Source of the DNA: Nocardia aurea
GTDB taxonomy: Bacteria; Actinomycetota; Actinomycetes; Mycobacteriales; Mycobacteriaceae
Length of the DNA: 64,000 nucleotides
Assembly (NCBI RefSeq): GCF_003123685.1
Contig: NZ_QCYJ01000130.1
Coordinates: 62,001 to 126,000 of the forward strand
Direction: 5' to 3'
Shown here: in pieces, positions 1-7,925 of the stretch
Layout of the letters: every line of letters begins with the position of its first letter
Position numbering within the stretch: the first letter of the stretch is position 1
Notes under the pieces: model-generated
Seen by the model: only the letters and a program-made list of their open reading frames with translations
What the model was told of the DNA's origin: nothing
The model's database searches: none
Made by a program: the position numbers and the translations under genes

Positions 1-1354
1 CGCCGACGGAAGCACCGTCGTGCGCGAGCAGGATGGCGTTCGACTTCACCGCGCGGCACGCGCGCCAGGCGAATTCGAGATCGGTCAGGGTGTCGGCGTC
101 GGCGGCCGCGCCGGAGACCAGGGTCCAGTTGGCCGGGTCGTCGCCCTCGGCGTCGAGGATGTCTCGACGCTGCACCAGCGCACCACCGCTGATCGGCCGC
201 AATTCGATACCCGGTCGACGTGGCGGCTCGGCGACGAGGATGCGCACGTTCTTCTTGCGCTGGAGCACCTCGACGGCGCCGTCGGCGTACGACGGCGCGA
301 CGATGACCTCGGTGAAGATCTCCGCGACCTGCTGAGCCATGTCCACGGTGATCTCACGATTCGCCGCGATCACCCCGCCGAAAGCGCTGACCGGGTCGCA
401 CGCGTGCGCCTTGCGGTGTGCCTGCGCGATATCCGCGCCGACCGCGATACCGCATGGGTTGGCGTGTTTGATGATCGCCACCGCGGGCGCGGAATGGTCG
501 TAGGCGGCACGCCAGGCGGCGTCGGCGTCGGTGTAGTTGTTGTACGACATCTCCTTGCCGTGCAACTGCCGCGCCTGCGCCAGACCGACCCGTCCGTCAC
601 CATTGGTGTAGAGCGCCGCCTCCTGGTGCGGGTTCTCGCCGTAGCGCAGCACCGCGGCGCGCTCCCAACTGCCACCGATCCAGCCGGGGAACGGGGCGCT
701 CGGCGGTTCCTGCGCGACGGCGGGGGCGAGAACGCCGGTCATCCAGCTCGCCACCGCGACATCGTAGGAGGCGGTGTGCTGGAAGGCCTTGGCCGCCAGC
801 GCGGTCCGCTCGGCCAGGGTGAATCCACCGGATTTCACCGCGTCGAGTACCTCGTCGTAATCACCGGTGTCGACGACCACGGCGACCGACGGATGATTCT
901 TGGCGGCGGCACGCACCATGGACGGCCCGCCGATATCGATCTGCTCGACGCATTCGTCCTGGCTCGCACCGCTTGCCACGGTCTGGGTGAACGGATACAG
1001 ATTCACCACGACCAGCTCGAACGCCTCGACGCCGAGTTCGGTCAGCTGCTCGAGATGTTCGGGCCTGCGGGTGTCGGCGAGGATCCCCGCGTGCACCCTC
1101 GGGTGCAGGGTCTTGACCCGCCCGTCCAGCGTCTCGGGGAAACCGGTCAGATCCTCGACCTTGGTGACCGGAATGCCCGCGTCGGCGATCCGGCCCGCGG
1201 TGGACCCCGTCGAGACCAGTTCGATACCCGCGGCGTGCAGGCCGGTCGCGAGTTCGACGAGTCCCGTCTTGTCGTAGACGCTGACCAGCGCGCGGCGGAT
1301 CGTCCGACGCTCGCCAGGAGTGATCGATCGTTCGCTGTTGTCAGTCACCGGCAT
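1..1354 (-). CDS. purH: Bifunctional AICAR transformylase / IMP cyclohydrolase PurH, 3' end outside the window
   Basis: PurH catalyses the last two steps of IMP synthesis: formylation of AICAR with 10-formyl-THF and ring closure to IMP, in the cytosol. About 451 codons are visible of the usual 520-530, so the C-terminus lies left of the window. The N-terminus reads RRALVSVYDKTGL followed by an MGS-like cyclohydrolase domain. The visible end reads NAILLAHDGASVG, which matches the conserved C-terminal part of AICAR transformylase. ATG at 1354 overlaps the purN stop by 14 bp; an in-frame GTG at 1348 is an alternative start. The overlap with purN indicates translational coupling and a purN-purH operon, as in Mycobacterium (Rv0956-Rv0957). 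Identity is near certain; only the exact start is open. Confidence 0.95.
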   Translation of the reverse strand, partial: MPVTDNSERSITPGERRTIRRALVSVYDKTGLVELATGLHAAGIELVSTGSTAGRIADAGIPVTKVEDLTGFPETLDGRVKTLHPRVHAGILADTRRPEHLEQLTELGVEAFELVVVNLYPFTQTVASGASQDECVEQIDIGGPSMVRAAAKNHPSVAVVVDTGDYDEVLDAVKSGGFTLAERTALAAKAFQHTASYDVAVASWMTGVLAPAVAQEPPSAPFPGWIGGSWERAAVLRYGENPHQEAALYTNGDGRVGLAQARQLHGKEMSYNNYTDADAAWRAAYDHSAPAVAIIKHANPCGIAVGADIAQAHRKAHACDPVSAFGGVIAANREITVDMAQQVAEIFTEVIVAPSYADGAVEVLQRKKNVRILVAEPPRRPGIELRPISGGALVQRRDILDAEGDDPANWTLVSGAAADADTLTDLEFAWRACRAVKSNAILLAHDGASVG

Positions 1355-2051
1355 ACTCGCTCACTGGAATAACTGCCTTTCGTCCGTCGGAGACAATGCC
1401 TCGCGTCGCGACAGCGGCGACAACCTCCGCCAACAACCGTCGCTCGACAACCTTGATGCGCTCGTGCAGGGTGCTCTCGTCGTCGTCGGGCAGCACCGAT
1501 ACGGCCTCCTGCGCGAGGATGGGACCGGTGTCGACGCCCGAGTCGACCAGATGAACCGTGGAGCCGGTGACCTTCACCCCGTAGGCGAGGGCGTCACGTA
1601 CCCCGTGCGCGCCGGGGAAGGACGGCAGCAGCGCGGGATGGGTGTTGACGATCGTGCCGCCGAAGCGCTCCAGGAAGGCCGGGCCGAGGATCTTCATGAA
1701 TCCGGCCGAGACCACCAGATCGGGCTCGTAGGCGGCGACCGCGTCCGTCAGCGCCAGATCCCAGGCCGCGCGGTCGGGGAAATCCTTCAGCGCGACCAGG
1801 AAGTGCGGTACGCCCGCCGCGTCCGCGTGGCCGGTGGCGTCACACACCCGGTCGACGCCGACGGCGACGATCTTCGCGGGGTAGTCCGCCGCGGACGCCG
1901 CTTCGAGCAACGCGCGCAGCAGCGATCCCGTGCCCGAGGCGAGCACCACGACGGTGGCGGCGGCCCCCAAGGGCTCAGCGGGCTTGGACGGGGCGTCGGA
2001 GGACGTCAGCGCTCCACTCCTGGGTCTCGAGTCGGGGCGGCGGAGATGCAC
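1341..2051 (-). CDS. purN: Phosphoribosylglycinamide formyltransferase PurN
   Basis: PurN transfers a formyl group from 10-formyl-THF to GAR in purine synthesis. The 236-residue product has the glycine-rich substrate loop VVLASGTGSLLRALL near residues 35-49, SAGFMKILG near 115-123, and the signature NTHPALLPSFPG. The family catalytic triad reads as Asn136, His138 and Asp174. The first ~25 residues are polar and unconserved, so the true start may be internal. purH begins inside its 3' end and a PerM-like gene lies upstream on the same strand (63-bp gap). This is the same order as Rv0955-Rv0957. Confidence 0.95.
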   Translation of the reverse strand: MHLRRPDSRPRSGALTSSDAPSKPAEPLGAAATVVVLASGTGSLLRALLEAASAADYPAKIVAVGVDRVCDATGHADAAGVPHFLVALKDFPDRAAWDLALTDAVAAYEPDLVVSAGFMKILGPAFLERFGGTIVNTHPALLPSFPGAHGVRDALAYGVKVTGSTVHLVDSGVDTGPILAQEAVSVLPDDDESTLHERIKVVERRLLAEVVAAVATRGIVSDGRKAVIPVSEYAGD

Positions 2052-2114
2052 CGCCGGGTTCGAGCCTAGTGGTGTCGGTCAGCTCACTTTCGACCGGTGG
2101 GGGCCCTCGGCTCG

Positions 2115-3734
2115 TCAGCGCTCGCGCAGCGGAGGCAGGTCGTCGTGCGGGGTTTCGACCACCTCGGCGTCGACGATGTCGGGAGGCGCGGAGGCGCGAG
2201 CGGGCCGTGCGGGCAGCGAGGGTTGTTCGTCCACGAGTTCGCCCTCCAGCGCGTCGTCCGCGGGATGGTCGGCGTAGTCGTAGTAATCGTCCTCGTCGTA
2301 GTAGTCGTCCGGGTAGTGCCCGTCGTATTCGTCGGCTTCGTAGTCGCCGTCATCGTCGTCGTGGCGGTCGTCGTAGTAGGCGGCGTCCTGGTCGTCGTAG
2401 TTGTCGTCGTCGTAGTCGTCGTCGTAGCCGGTTTCCTCGTGCGGCCCGTGGAGGTCGCGACCCGCGATCGGCGCCCCGACCGGGACCACGAACCACCGCG
2501 CGAACAGCAGACCCGCGTATCCGGCGAGCGCCAGCCACGCGAAGGTGACCACGGCGAAGACGGGCAGATCGATACCCACGCTGCCGAAGGTGCCGAGTTC
2601 ACCGCCCGCGACGGCGCCGAGCAGCACGAGCGCGACGGTCGCGAATCCGGCCGAACTCAGCGTCGCCCAGGGCGCGGTGGCGCGGTCGGTCGACGTCCGT
2701 CCAGCGTCGATGCCGCCCAGTACCCCGACCGCGGCCGGGACGAGCAGCAGCACCACCCACCAGCCCGCCGCCGGTCCCGACGGCAGCGCGGCGAGCACGG
2801 GCACCGAGGGGACCGGTCCGCCGACCACCGAGAAGACCCCGACCGACGCGTCGCCGAATTCGACCCCGGAGCCGACGAGCATCCCCACCGCTCCGACGAC
2901 CACATTCGGTAGATAGGCCAGCGAGAGCAGCGTCAGCCCGAGCACACCGGCGAAATTGCCCGACGCCTGATATCCCTCGAGGAAACGCGACCCGTGCGCG
3001 AGCAACGACACCAGTGTGACGGCGGCGGCGCACCCGAGCAGTCGCACCACCGTGCGGCCCGCGCCGTAGACCCCGGCGACGGCCCAATCGGGAGCGCGCA
3101 GCAGCGCGAAGAACCGGCGGCGGTCGCGATGGGCGATCCCCGCCGCCGCGGCCACCAGGTACAGACCGCCGACCCACGCGAACGCCGACAGCGTGTTCGG
3201 CGGTTGCAGCGCGACCACGCCCGACGCGTCCTCGGCCACCGCGAGACAGACGGCGGTGACCAGCAGCGGACCCGACAGCGCGGCGCCGACGATCCAGCCG
3301 AGATCGGCGCGCGAACTGTCCGGCTCGACGGCGCGCGCGCAATCGCGCGCGGACAGCCAGGCCAGCAGCGCGGTGGGCAGCAGCGGGAGCAGGCCGAGCG
3401 GGGTCTTGCCGATCACCAGCGGAACCTGGTGCGCCACAAGCCAGCCCGACGCGATCGCACCGGAGGTGCCGTCGAGTCCGCTGTCCGCGAACAGCAGCGC
3501 GGCCGGCATCAGCACCGCGATGACGGTCAGGGCGAGTGTCGCGGGGCGGGCGGCGACGAACAGCAGCACCCTGGCCCGTTCGGGAGTCAGCGAGAGGAAT
3601 CCGGCGTCGTCGTGCTCCTCCGGCGTCGGCCGGGTGCGCCGCGATCGGGAATCGACGCCGCGCCCGGCGGCGTCATCGGGTCCACCGCGCTCTCCCGGGC
3701 TCCGGCGGACAAGGGAATTTCTCGTGGAGCTCAT
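2115..3734 (-). CDS. DUF6350 (PerM-like) polytopic membrane protein with Asp/Tyr-rich tail
   Basis: This is a 539-residue integral membrane protein with about ten hydrophobic segments between residues ~50 and ~415 and a short cytosolic N-terminus rich in Arg and Asp. Position and character match Rv0955 (PerM) of M. tuberculosis, a DUF6350 protein linked by published work to cell division and growth under low magnesium. That role is inferred from synteny and family only. The last ~110 residues are unusual: after TM segments ending near LLFARWFVVPVG comes a tail extremely rich in Asp, Tyr and Glu with runs such as YDDDYDDDNYDD. The tail should be disordered, highly acidic and cytoplasmic. It lies upstream of purN and downstream of the DUF5336 gene on the same strand. 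Confidence 0.85.
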   Translation of the reverse strand: MSSTRNSLVRRSPGERGGPDDAAGRGVDSRSRRTRPTPEEHDDAGFLSLTPERARVLLFVAARPATLALTVIAVLMPAALLFADSGLDGTSGAIASGWLVAHQVPLVIGKTPLGLLPLLPTALLAWLSARDCARAVEPDSSRADLGWIVGAALSGPLLVTAVCLAVAEDASGVVALQPPNTLSAFAWVGGLYLVAAAAGIAHRDRRRFFALLRAPDWAVAGVYGAGRTVVRLLGCAAAVTLVSLLAHGSRFLEGYQASGNFAGVLGLTLLSLAYLPNVVVGAVGMLVGSGVEFGDASVGVFSVVGGPVPSVPVLAALPSGPAAGWWVVLLLVPAAVGVLGGIDAGRTSTDRATAPWATLSSAGFATVALVLLGAVAGGELGTFGSVGIDLPVFAVVTFAWLALAGYAGLLFARWFVVPVGAPIAGRDLHGPHEETGYDDDYDDDNYDDQDAAYYDDRHDDDDGDYEADEYDGHYPDDYYDEDDYYDYADHPADDALEGELVDEQPSLPARPARASAPPDIVDAEVVETPHDDLPPLRER

Positions 3735-3846
3735 GGCAATTCAGCGTGTCAGTTCTGCCGAGGGGATCGGTGCAGGCGCGCCGCGACCGGCCGGTGCGGT
3801 AACGCGACACGCGGAAATCGGTGCGTGCGACAGGGTCCGCGCGCAC

Positions 3847-3882
3847 CGCGAGCGCCCAACCCGATCGGGTCGAGCGCTCGCG
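3847..3882 (-). terminator. Long hairpin downstream of the DUF5336 gene
   Basis: A perfect 9-bp stem (CGCGAGCGC at 3847-3855 with GCGCTCGCG at 3874-3882) encloses a second palindrome, ACCCGATCGGGT (3859-3870). It lies 33 bp past the DUF5336 stop and before the next gene start at 3734. No U-tract follows on the minus strand, so it is at best an actinobacterial-style terminator or a processing site. Confidence 0.4.
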
Positions 3883-3914
3883 GGGAGTCGATGTCGACTG
3901 CTGGTCGTCGACCG

Positions 3915-5090
3915 CTACTTGTTGTCGTCGGAAGGCCGGAACGCCCGGGTCGCGTCGGAGGACGGGTCCTTGCTCTGCTCGCCACCGAACGGCTGCTGCG
4001 GCTGCGACTGCTGGGGCGGTTGGGCCTGCGGGGGCTGGCCGTAGCCCGGCGCACCGTACTGCTGGCCCTGGTTCCCGCCGAAATGCTGGGTCGCGCTCTC
4101 GTCGGGGCGCGGCTGGCCCAGATTTCCGCCGAAATGCTGCGTGGCGCTCTCGTCGGGCCGGGGCTGGCCCTGGTTCCCACCGAAATGCTGCGTGGCGCTC
4201 TCGTCGGGGCGCGGCTGACCGCCCGCGTAGGGCGAACCCTGTTGCTGGGCCCCGTATCCGGGCTGCTGGCCGTAGGCGGGCTGACCGTAGGACTGACCGG
4301 GCGCGCCGGGATAGGTCGGCTGACCCGGCTGGCTCTGCCCGTAGGCGGGCTGGCTCGGCTGACTCTGACCGTAGGGCTGCTGCGGGTACTGGGCGCCGGT
4401 GCCGGACTGGGGACCGTAGCCGGGCTGACCGTACTGGCCGCCCTGCGCCTGGCCGTAACCACCGCCCGGCTGGCTCTGCCCGTACCCCTGCTGGCCGTAC
4501 CCCTGGCCGTATCCGCCCTGCTGCGCGGGCGGCGTAACCGGCTTGGGCGCGGGCGGTTTCAGGATGCCCGCCTCGAACAGCACGGCGGCGATGGCGATCG
4601 CGGCCTGCACGAACGAGAGGAACAGCAGCAGGAAGGCGCCGATCTTCAGCGAGGACCCCTCGCCGAGGAACAGTGCCTGGAAGACCAGGCCGAGGAATCC
4701 GGCCACCGAGGCCGCGGCCGCGACGCCCTTCCAATTCTGTTTGGGCAGCAACGAGAGTCCGGCCAGCACACCCGCGAACAACAGGACGGCGAGCAGGCTG
4801 GTCACTCGCGCCTCGAACGCGTTCGCGCTGCCCTCGGCGAGGATCGCGCCGGTGACCGGATTGACGAACTCACTGCCGAAGAACGGCAGGAATCCGAACA
4901 GGAAATTGATCACGCCGAGTGCGGCGACACCCACCACGAGGAAGAACGGCAGACCCCGCTGCGCCGTGGCATCGGAAGCGGAATCGCTCGAACCTGTCCC
5001 TGCTGCACCAACCGCCGACTGGCCGGTATCGGAGGGTGCGGAGGGCGTCACGGGTGTGTTGTACCCGGAGCCCCCGGTCGGGTATGACAT
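3915..5090 (-). CDS. DUF5336 four-helix membrane protein with Gln/Gly/Tyr/Pro-rich repeat tail
   Basis: The 391-residue product resembles the actinobacterial 34-kDa antigen-like/Rv0954 family (DUF5336). Residues ~1-45 are Ser/Thr/Gly-rich. Residues ~45-175 hold four hydrophobic helices (for example LPFFLVVGVAALGVINFLFG and IGAFLLLFLSFVQAAIAIAA). The remaining ~215 residues are low-complexity, rich in Gln, Gly, Tyr and Pro (GYGQQGYGQSQPG-like). They include three 17-residue tandem units containing RPDESATQHFGGN, and the protein ends with SSDATRAFRPSDDNK. Rv0954 was reported to interact with the septal/polar machinery in mycobacteria; a similar role here is inference. It lies between sucD and the PerM-like gene, as in Mycobacterium. 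The ATG at 5090 has an AGGAGACGACGAC-like upstream stretch. Confidence 0.85.
   Translation of the reverse strand: MSYPTGGSGYNTPVTPSAPSDTGQSAVGAAGTGSSDSASDATAQRGLPFFLVVGVAALGVINFLFGFLPFFGSEFVNPVTGAILAEGSANAFEARVTSLLAVLLFAGVLAGLSLLPKQNWKGVAAAASVAGFLGLVFQALFLGEGSSLKIGAFLLLFLSFVQAAIAIAAVLFEAGILKPPAPKPVTPPAQQGGYGQGYGQQGYGQSQPGGGYGQAQGGQYGQPGYGPQSGTGAQYPQQPYGQSQPSQPAYGQSQPGQPTYPGAPGQSYGQPAYGQQPGYGAQQQGSPYAGGQPRPDESATQHFGGNQGQPRPDESATQHFGGNLGQPRPDESATQHFGGNQGQQYGAPGYGQPPQAQPPQQSQPQQPFGGEQSKDPSSDATRAFRPSDDNK
4071..4223 (-). repeat. Three tandem 51-bp (17-residue) coding repeats
   Basis: Three direct copies begin at about 4071, 4122 and 4173, each 51 bp, inside the tail of the DUF5336 protein. Each encodes RPDESATQHFGGN plus a short Gln/Gly/Pro linker. 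Differences between copies are few and mostly silent, which suggests recent slippage or recombination. Confidence 0.9.
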
Positions 5091-5189
5091 GTCGTCGTCT
5101 CCTCGATCGAGTCGTTCGTCGTGTTCGGCTTGACTCTTCTGACGCTACTGCACTGCTCCGCCCGGGTCACCTCCCCGACCGATACGACG

Positions 5190-5224
5190 AAGGCCGCCAC
5201 CGGTTCGTACCGGGCGGCGGCCTT
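5190..5224 (-). terminator. Hairpin between sucD and the DUF5336 gene
   Basis: A 9-bp stem (AAGGCCGCC at 5190-5198 with GGCGGCCTT at 5216-5224) lies 38 bp past the sucD stop, in a 171-bp gap before the DUF5336 start. No clear U-run follows. It is a plausible terminator of the sucCD operon. Confidence 0.55.
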
Positions 5225-5261
5225 GTCCGATATTCGGGGGAATCCCCGCGTCCCGGCGGGA

Positions 5262-6176
5262 TCAGGCGGTGATGCTTGCCTTCTCTAGGATTTCGCGAGC
5301 CAGCGCCGCGGTCTCGGACGGCGTCTTGCCGACCTTGACGCCCGCCGCTTCCAGCGCGTCCTTCTTCGCCTGGGCGGTGCCCGCCGAGCCCGAGACGATC
5401 GCGCCCGCGTGGCCCATGGTCTTGCCCTCCGGCGCGGTGAAGCCCGCGACGTAGCCGACGACCGGCTTGGTGACGTTGGCCTGGATGTAGGCCGCCGCAC
5501 GCTCTTCGGCGTCGCCGCCGATCTCGCCGATCATGACGATCAGCTTGGTCTCGGGATCCTTCTCGAAAGCCTCGATGGCGTCGATGTGGGTGGTGCCGAT
5601 GACCGGGTCGCCGCCGATGCCGATGGCGGTGGAGAAGCCGAAATCACGCAGCTCGTACATCATCTGGTAGGTCAGGGTGCCGGACTTGGACACCAGGCCG
5701 ACCGGGCCCTTGCCGGTGATGTTGGCCGGGGTGATGCCGACAAGCGCCTCGCCGGGGGTGATGATGCCGGGGCAGTTCGGGCCGATGATCCGGGTCTTGT
5801 TGCCCTTCTCGAGGTTGTAGGCCCACGCGTAGGCGGTGTCCTGCACCGGGATGCCCTCGGTGATGACCACGAGCAGCGGGATCTCCGCGTCGATGGCCTC
5901 GATGATGGCGTCCTTGGAGAACTTCGGCGGCACGAACGCGATGGAGACGTCGGCTCCGGTCGCCGCGATGGCCTCGGCGACGGTGCCGAACACCGGCAGC
6001 TCGACCGCGTTGCCGTCCTTGTCGGTGTGCGCGACGGTGGTGCCCGCCTTGCGCGCGTTGACGCCGCCGACGACCTGGGTACCGGCCTTGAGCATCAGGG
6101 CGGTGTGCTTGGTGCCCTCGCCGCCGGTGATGCCCTGGACGATGACCTTGGAATCCTTGTTCACGAAGATAGACAT
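5262..6176 (-). CDS. sucD: Succinyl-CoA synthetase alpha subunit
   Basis: This is the ADP-forming succinyl-CoA ligase alpha subunit of the TCA cycle, which forms a heterotetramer with SucC. The 304-residue length is normal. The CoA-binding Rossmann fold begins VIVQGITGGEGTKHT, IGPNCPGIITPGE is the conserved central motif, and the phosphorylated histidine is His256 in GKTMGHAGAIVSGSAGTAQ. The start ATG at 6176 has a GGAAAAACC-type spacer after sucC (29-bp gap), so the pair is one operon. Confidence 0.97.
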   Translation of the reverse strand: MSIFVNKDSKVIVQGITGGEGTKHTALMLKAGTQVVGGVNARKAGTTVAHTDKDGNAVELPVFGTVAEAIAATGADVSIAFVPPKFSKDAIIEAIDAEIPLLVVITEGIPVQDTAYAWAYNLEKGNKTRIIGPNCPGIITPGEALVGITPANITGKGPVGLVSKSGTLTYQMMYELRDFGFSTAIGIGGDPVIGTTHIDAIEAFEKDPETKLIVMIGEIGGDAEERAAAYIQANVTKPVVGYVAGFTAPEGKTMGHAGAIVSGSAGTAQAKKDALEAAGVKVGKTPSETAALAREILEKASITA

Positions 6177-6205
6177 GTCAGGTTTTTCCTTACTCGGCTC
6201 GGCGA

Positions 6206-7369
6206 TTACCGGGAAGCCAGTTCGGCGGCCTTGTCGGCGCCTTCGTCCATTGTCTGCGCAAGCGTGATGAGCGGATGCGCGGCGTCGACGAGGATCTTGC
6301 GACCCTCTTCGACCTTGTTGCCGTCGAGACGGACGACCAGCGGCTTGTTCGCCTCGGCGCCGAGGATCTCCAATGCCTTCACGATGCCGTTGGCGACGGC
6401 GTCACACGCGGTGATGCCACCGAAGACGTTCACGAAAACGCTCTTGACCTGCGCGTCGCCCAGGATGACATCCAGACCGGCCGCCATGACCTCGGCCGAG
6501 GCGCCGCCGCCGATGTCGAGGAAGTTGGCCGGCTTGACGCCGTTGTGGGCCTCGCCCGCGTAGGCGACGACGTCGAGGGTGGACATGACCAGACCCGCGC
6601 CGTTGCCGATGATGCCGACCTCACCGTCGAGCTTGACGTAGTTGAGGTCGTTCTGCTTGGCCTTGAGCTCCAGGGGATCGGTCGCGTCGACGTCGGCGAA
6701 GGCCGCGTGATCCTCGTGCCGGAACTCGGCGTTCTCGTCCAGGGTGACCTTGCCGTCGAGCGCGAGGATCTCGTTCTGCGGGGTGCGCACCAGGGGGTTG
6801 ACCTCGACCAGGGTGGCGTCCTCGTTGACGAACACCTCCCACAGCTTCTGGATGGTCACGGCCGCCGCGTCCAGCACGTCGGCGGGCAGGTGGCCCTGCT
6901 CGGCGATCGAACGCGCGAACGCGAGATCGACGCCCTTGACGGCGTCGACGGGGACCTTGGCCAGGCGCTCCGGCTTGGTGGCTGCGACCTCTTCGATCTC
7001 CATGCCGCCTTCGACCGAGCACATCGCCAGGTAGGTCCGGTTGGAGCGATCGAGCAGGAAGGAGATGTAGTACTCCTCCGCGATGTCCTTGGCTTCGGCG
7101 ACAAGGATCTTCTTGGTGACGTGGCCCTTGATGTCCAGGCCCAGGATGTTGCGCGCGTGCGTCAGGGCGTCGTCGGGGGTGGCCGCGTACTTGACGCCAC
7201 CCGCCTTACCGCGTCCACCGACCTTCACCTGGGACTTGATCATCACCGGCTTGCCGATTTCCTCCGCGATGACGCGGGCTTCCTCGGCCGTGTCCGTGAC
7301 GCGGCCCTCGGACGAAGGCACTCCGTGCTTAACGAAGAGCTCCTTCGCCTGATATTCGAAGAGATCCAT
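6206..7369 (-). CDS. sucC: Succinyl-CoA synthetase beta subunit
   Basis: This is the nucleotide-binding beta subunit of succinyl-CoA synthetase, 387 residues, an ATP-grasp enzyme. It opens with MDLFEYQAKELFVKHGVP, typical of SucC, and carries the ATP-grasp strand VMIKSQVKVGGRGKAGGVK, VEVNPLV, and the C-terminal CoA-ligase part NGAGLVMSTLDVVAYAG with FLDIGGGASAEVM. It is first in the sucC-sucD operon. A 16-bp perfect palindrome lies 20 bp upstream of the ATG and could be a regulatory site. Confidence 0.97.
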   Translation of the reverse strand: MDLFEYQAKELFVKHGVPSSEGRVTDTAEEARVIAEEIGKPVMIKSQVKVGGRGKAGGVKYAATPDDALTHARNILGLDIKGHVTKKILVAEAKDIAEEYYISFLLDRSNRTYLAMCSVEGGMEIEEVAATKPERLAKVPVDAVKGVDLAFARSIAEQGHLPADVLDAAAVTIQKLWEVFVNEDATLVEVNPLVRTPQNEILALDGKVTLDENAEFRHEDHAAFADVDATDPLELKAKQNDLNYVKLDGEVGIIGNGAGLVMSTLDVVAYAGEAHNGVKPANFLDIGGGASAEVMAAGLDVILGDAQVKSVFVNVFGGITACDAVANGIVKALEILGAEANKPLVVRLDGNKVEEGRKILVDAAHPLITLAQTMDEGADKAAELASR

Positions 7370-7388
7370 GTACTCACCGTCTCGTCTG

Positions 7389-7404
7389 CGTTGTCATGAC
7401 AACG
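7389..7404. promoter_or_regulatory. 16-bp perfect palindrome upstream of sucC
   Basis: CGTTGTCATGACAACG is perfectly self-complementary and sits 20-35 bp upstream of the sucC start codon. Position and symmetry fit a dimeric regulator site. I do not recognise it as a known box. Confidence 0.45.
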
Positions 7405-7676
7405 TCTTTGTTGGCGGCCCGACGTCGGAAGCGGGTCGGGTCGGACTCTAACCAGTCACATGGAGGGCCAATCGGCCACGTTCATCCTAAGTGGCGCAGG
7501 TCACGGGCCGATACTCGAGGCGGGAAAACCGCTGGCCAACGCTACTGGCGAGTAGCTTGTTGACCGTGCGCCAGGTAGGGGCCGGTCAACCGGGACCCGC
7601 TCGCACCTACTACGAATCGTCGTCGACAGGCCTCACCCGACCGCCCGATGCACAGTGAGAAATTCCCCGCCACCAC

Positions 7677-7692
7677 CGTGATCAATCTCACA
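7677..7692. promoter_or_regulatory. CRP/GlxR-like binding site
   Basis: CGTGATCAATCTCACA matches the CRP-family consensus TGTGA-N6-TCACA in nine of ten defined positions. It lies about 250 bp before the M23 start and about 308 bp from sucC. CRP-type control of cell-wall lytic genes is known in mycobacteria (rpfA); control here is inference. Confidence 0.45.
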
Positions 7693-7799
7693 TGTTAGTA
7701 CAGATGGATCGCAGCGCTTGCGGACTTCGCGATCGTTTCGTTACCGTCAATGCGGTCGATGTCACAGCCAGGTCACGACTAGGAGGACGGCAAGCCTTG

Positions 7800-7922
7800 A
7801 TGCACATTGCTCCGCAGGTAGAGAGCCGTTTCATCGTTGATCGACCCGACATCGACATTTCGCCGGACTCCCGGCAGCGTGACCTTTCGGTCCGTCCACT
7901 CCAGCTTCACGATGTGGCATAG
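7800..7922 (+). CDS. Short upstream ORF (40 aa) before the first M23 gene
   Basis: A 40-codon ORF starts at ATG 7800 (or TTG 7797) behind the only good ribosome binding site of the region (AGGAGG at 7781-7786). It ends with TAG three bases before the M23 ATG at 7926, and it is in the same frame as the M23 gene. The peptide (MHIAPQVESRF...) has no recognisable domain or signal. It may be a translated leader that couples translation to the peptidase, or the remnant of a longer N-terminus cut by an amber codon. No family support exists. Confidence 0.35.
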   Translation: MHIAPQVESRFIVDRPDIDISPDSRQRDLSVRPLQLHDVA

Positions 7923-7925
7923 CCG

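Larger units (their letters stand above)
7370..7799. other. Intergenic region between divergent sucC and the first M23 gene
   Basis: This ~430-bp gap separates the divergent sucCD operon and the M23 gene. It holds the palindrome at 7389-7404, a CRP/GlxR-like site at 7677-7692, a TTCGTTACCGTC element at about 7737-7748 that recurs before the second M23 gene, and GTCAC direct repeats at 7761-7776. An AGGAGG ribosome binding site lies at 7781-7786. No RNA gene or convincing coding sequence was seen in 7405-7676. Confidence 0.6.

Noticed and set aside
2097..2912. Plus-strand frame with long Val runs opposite the PerM-like gene
   Set aside because: It is the complement of Asp-rich GAC/GAT codons; the minus-strand gene fits synteny and membrane pattern.
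2994..5087. 697-codon plus-strand frame opposite the PerM-like and DUF5336 genes
   Set aside because: No motif, Arg/Gln-rich, and the opposite strand carries two genes in conserved synteny.
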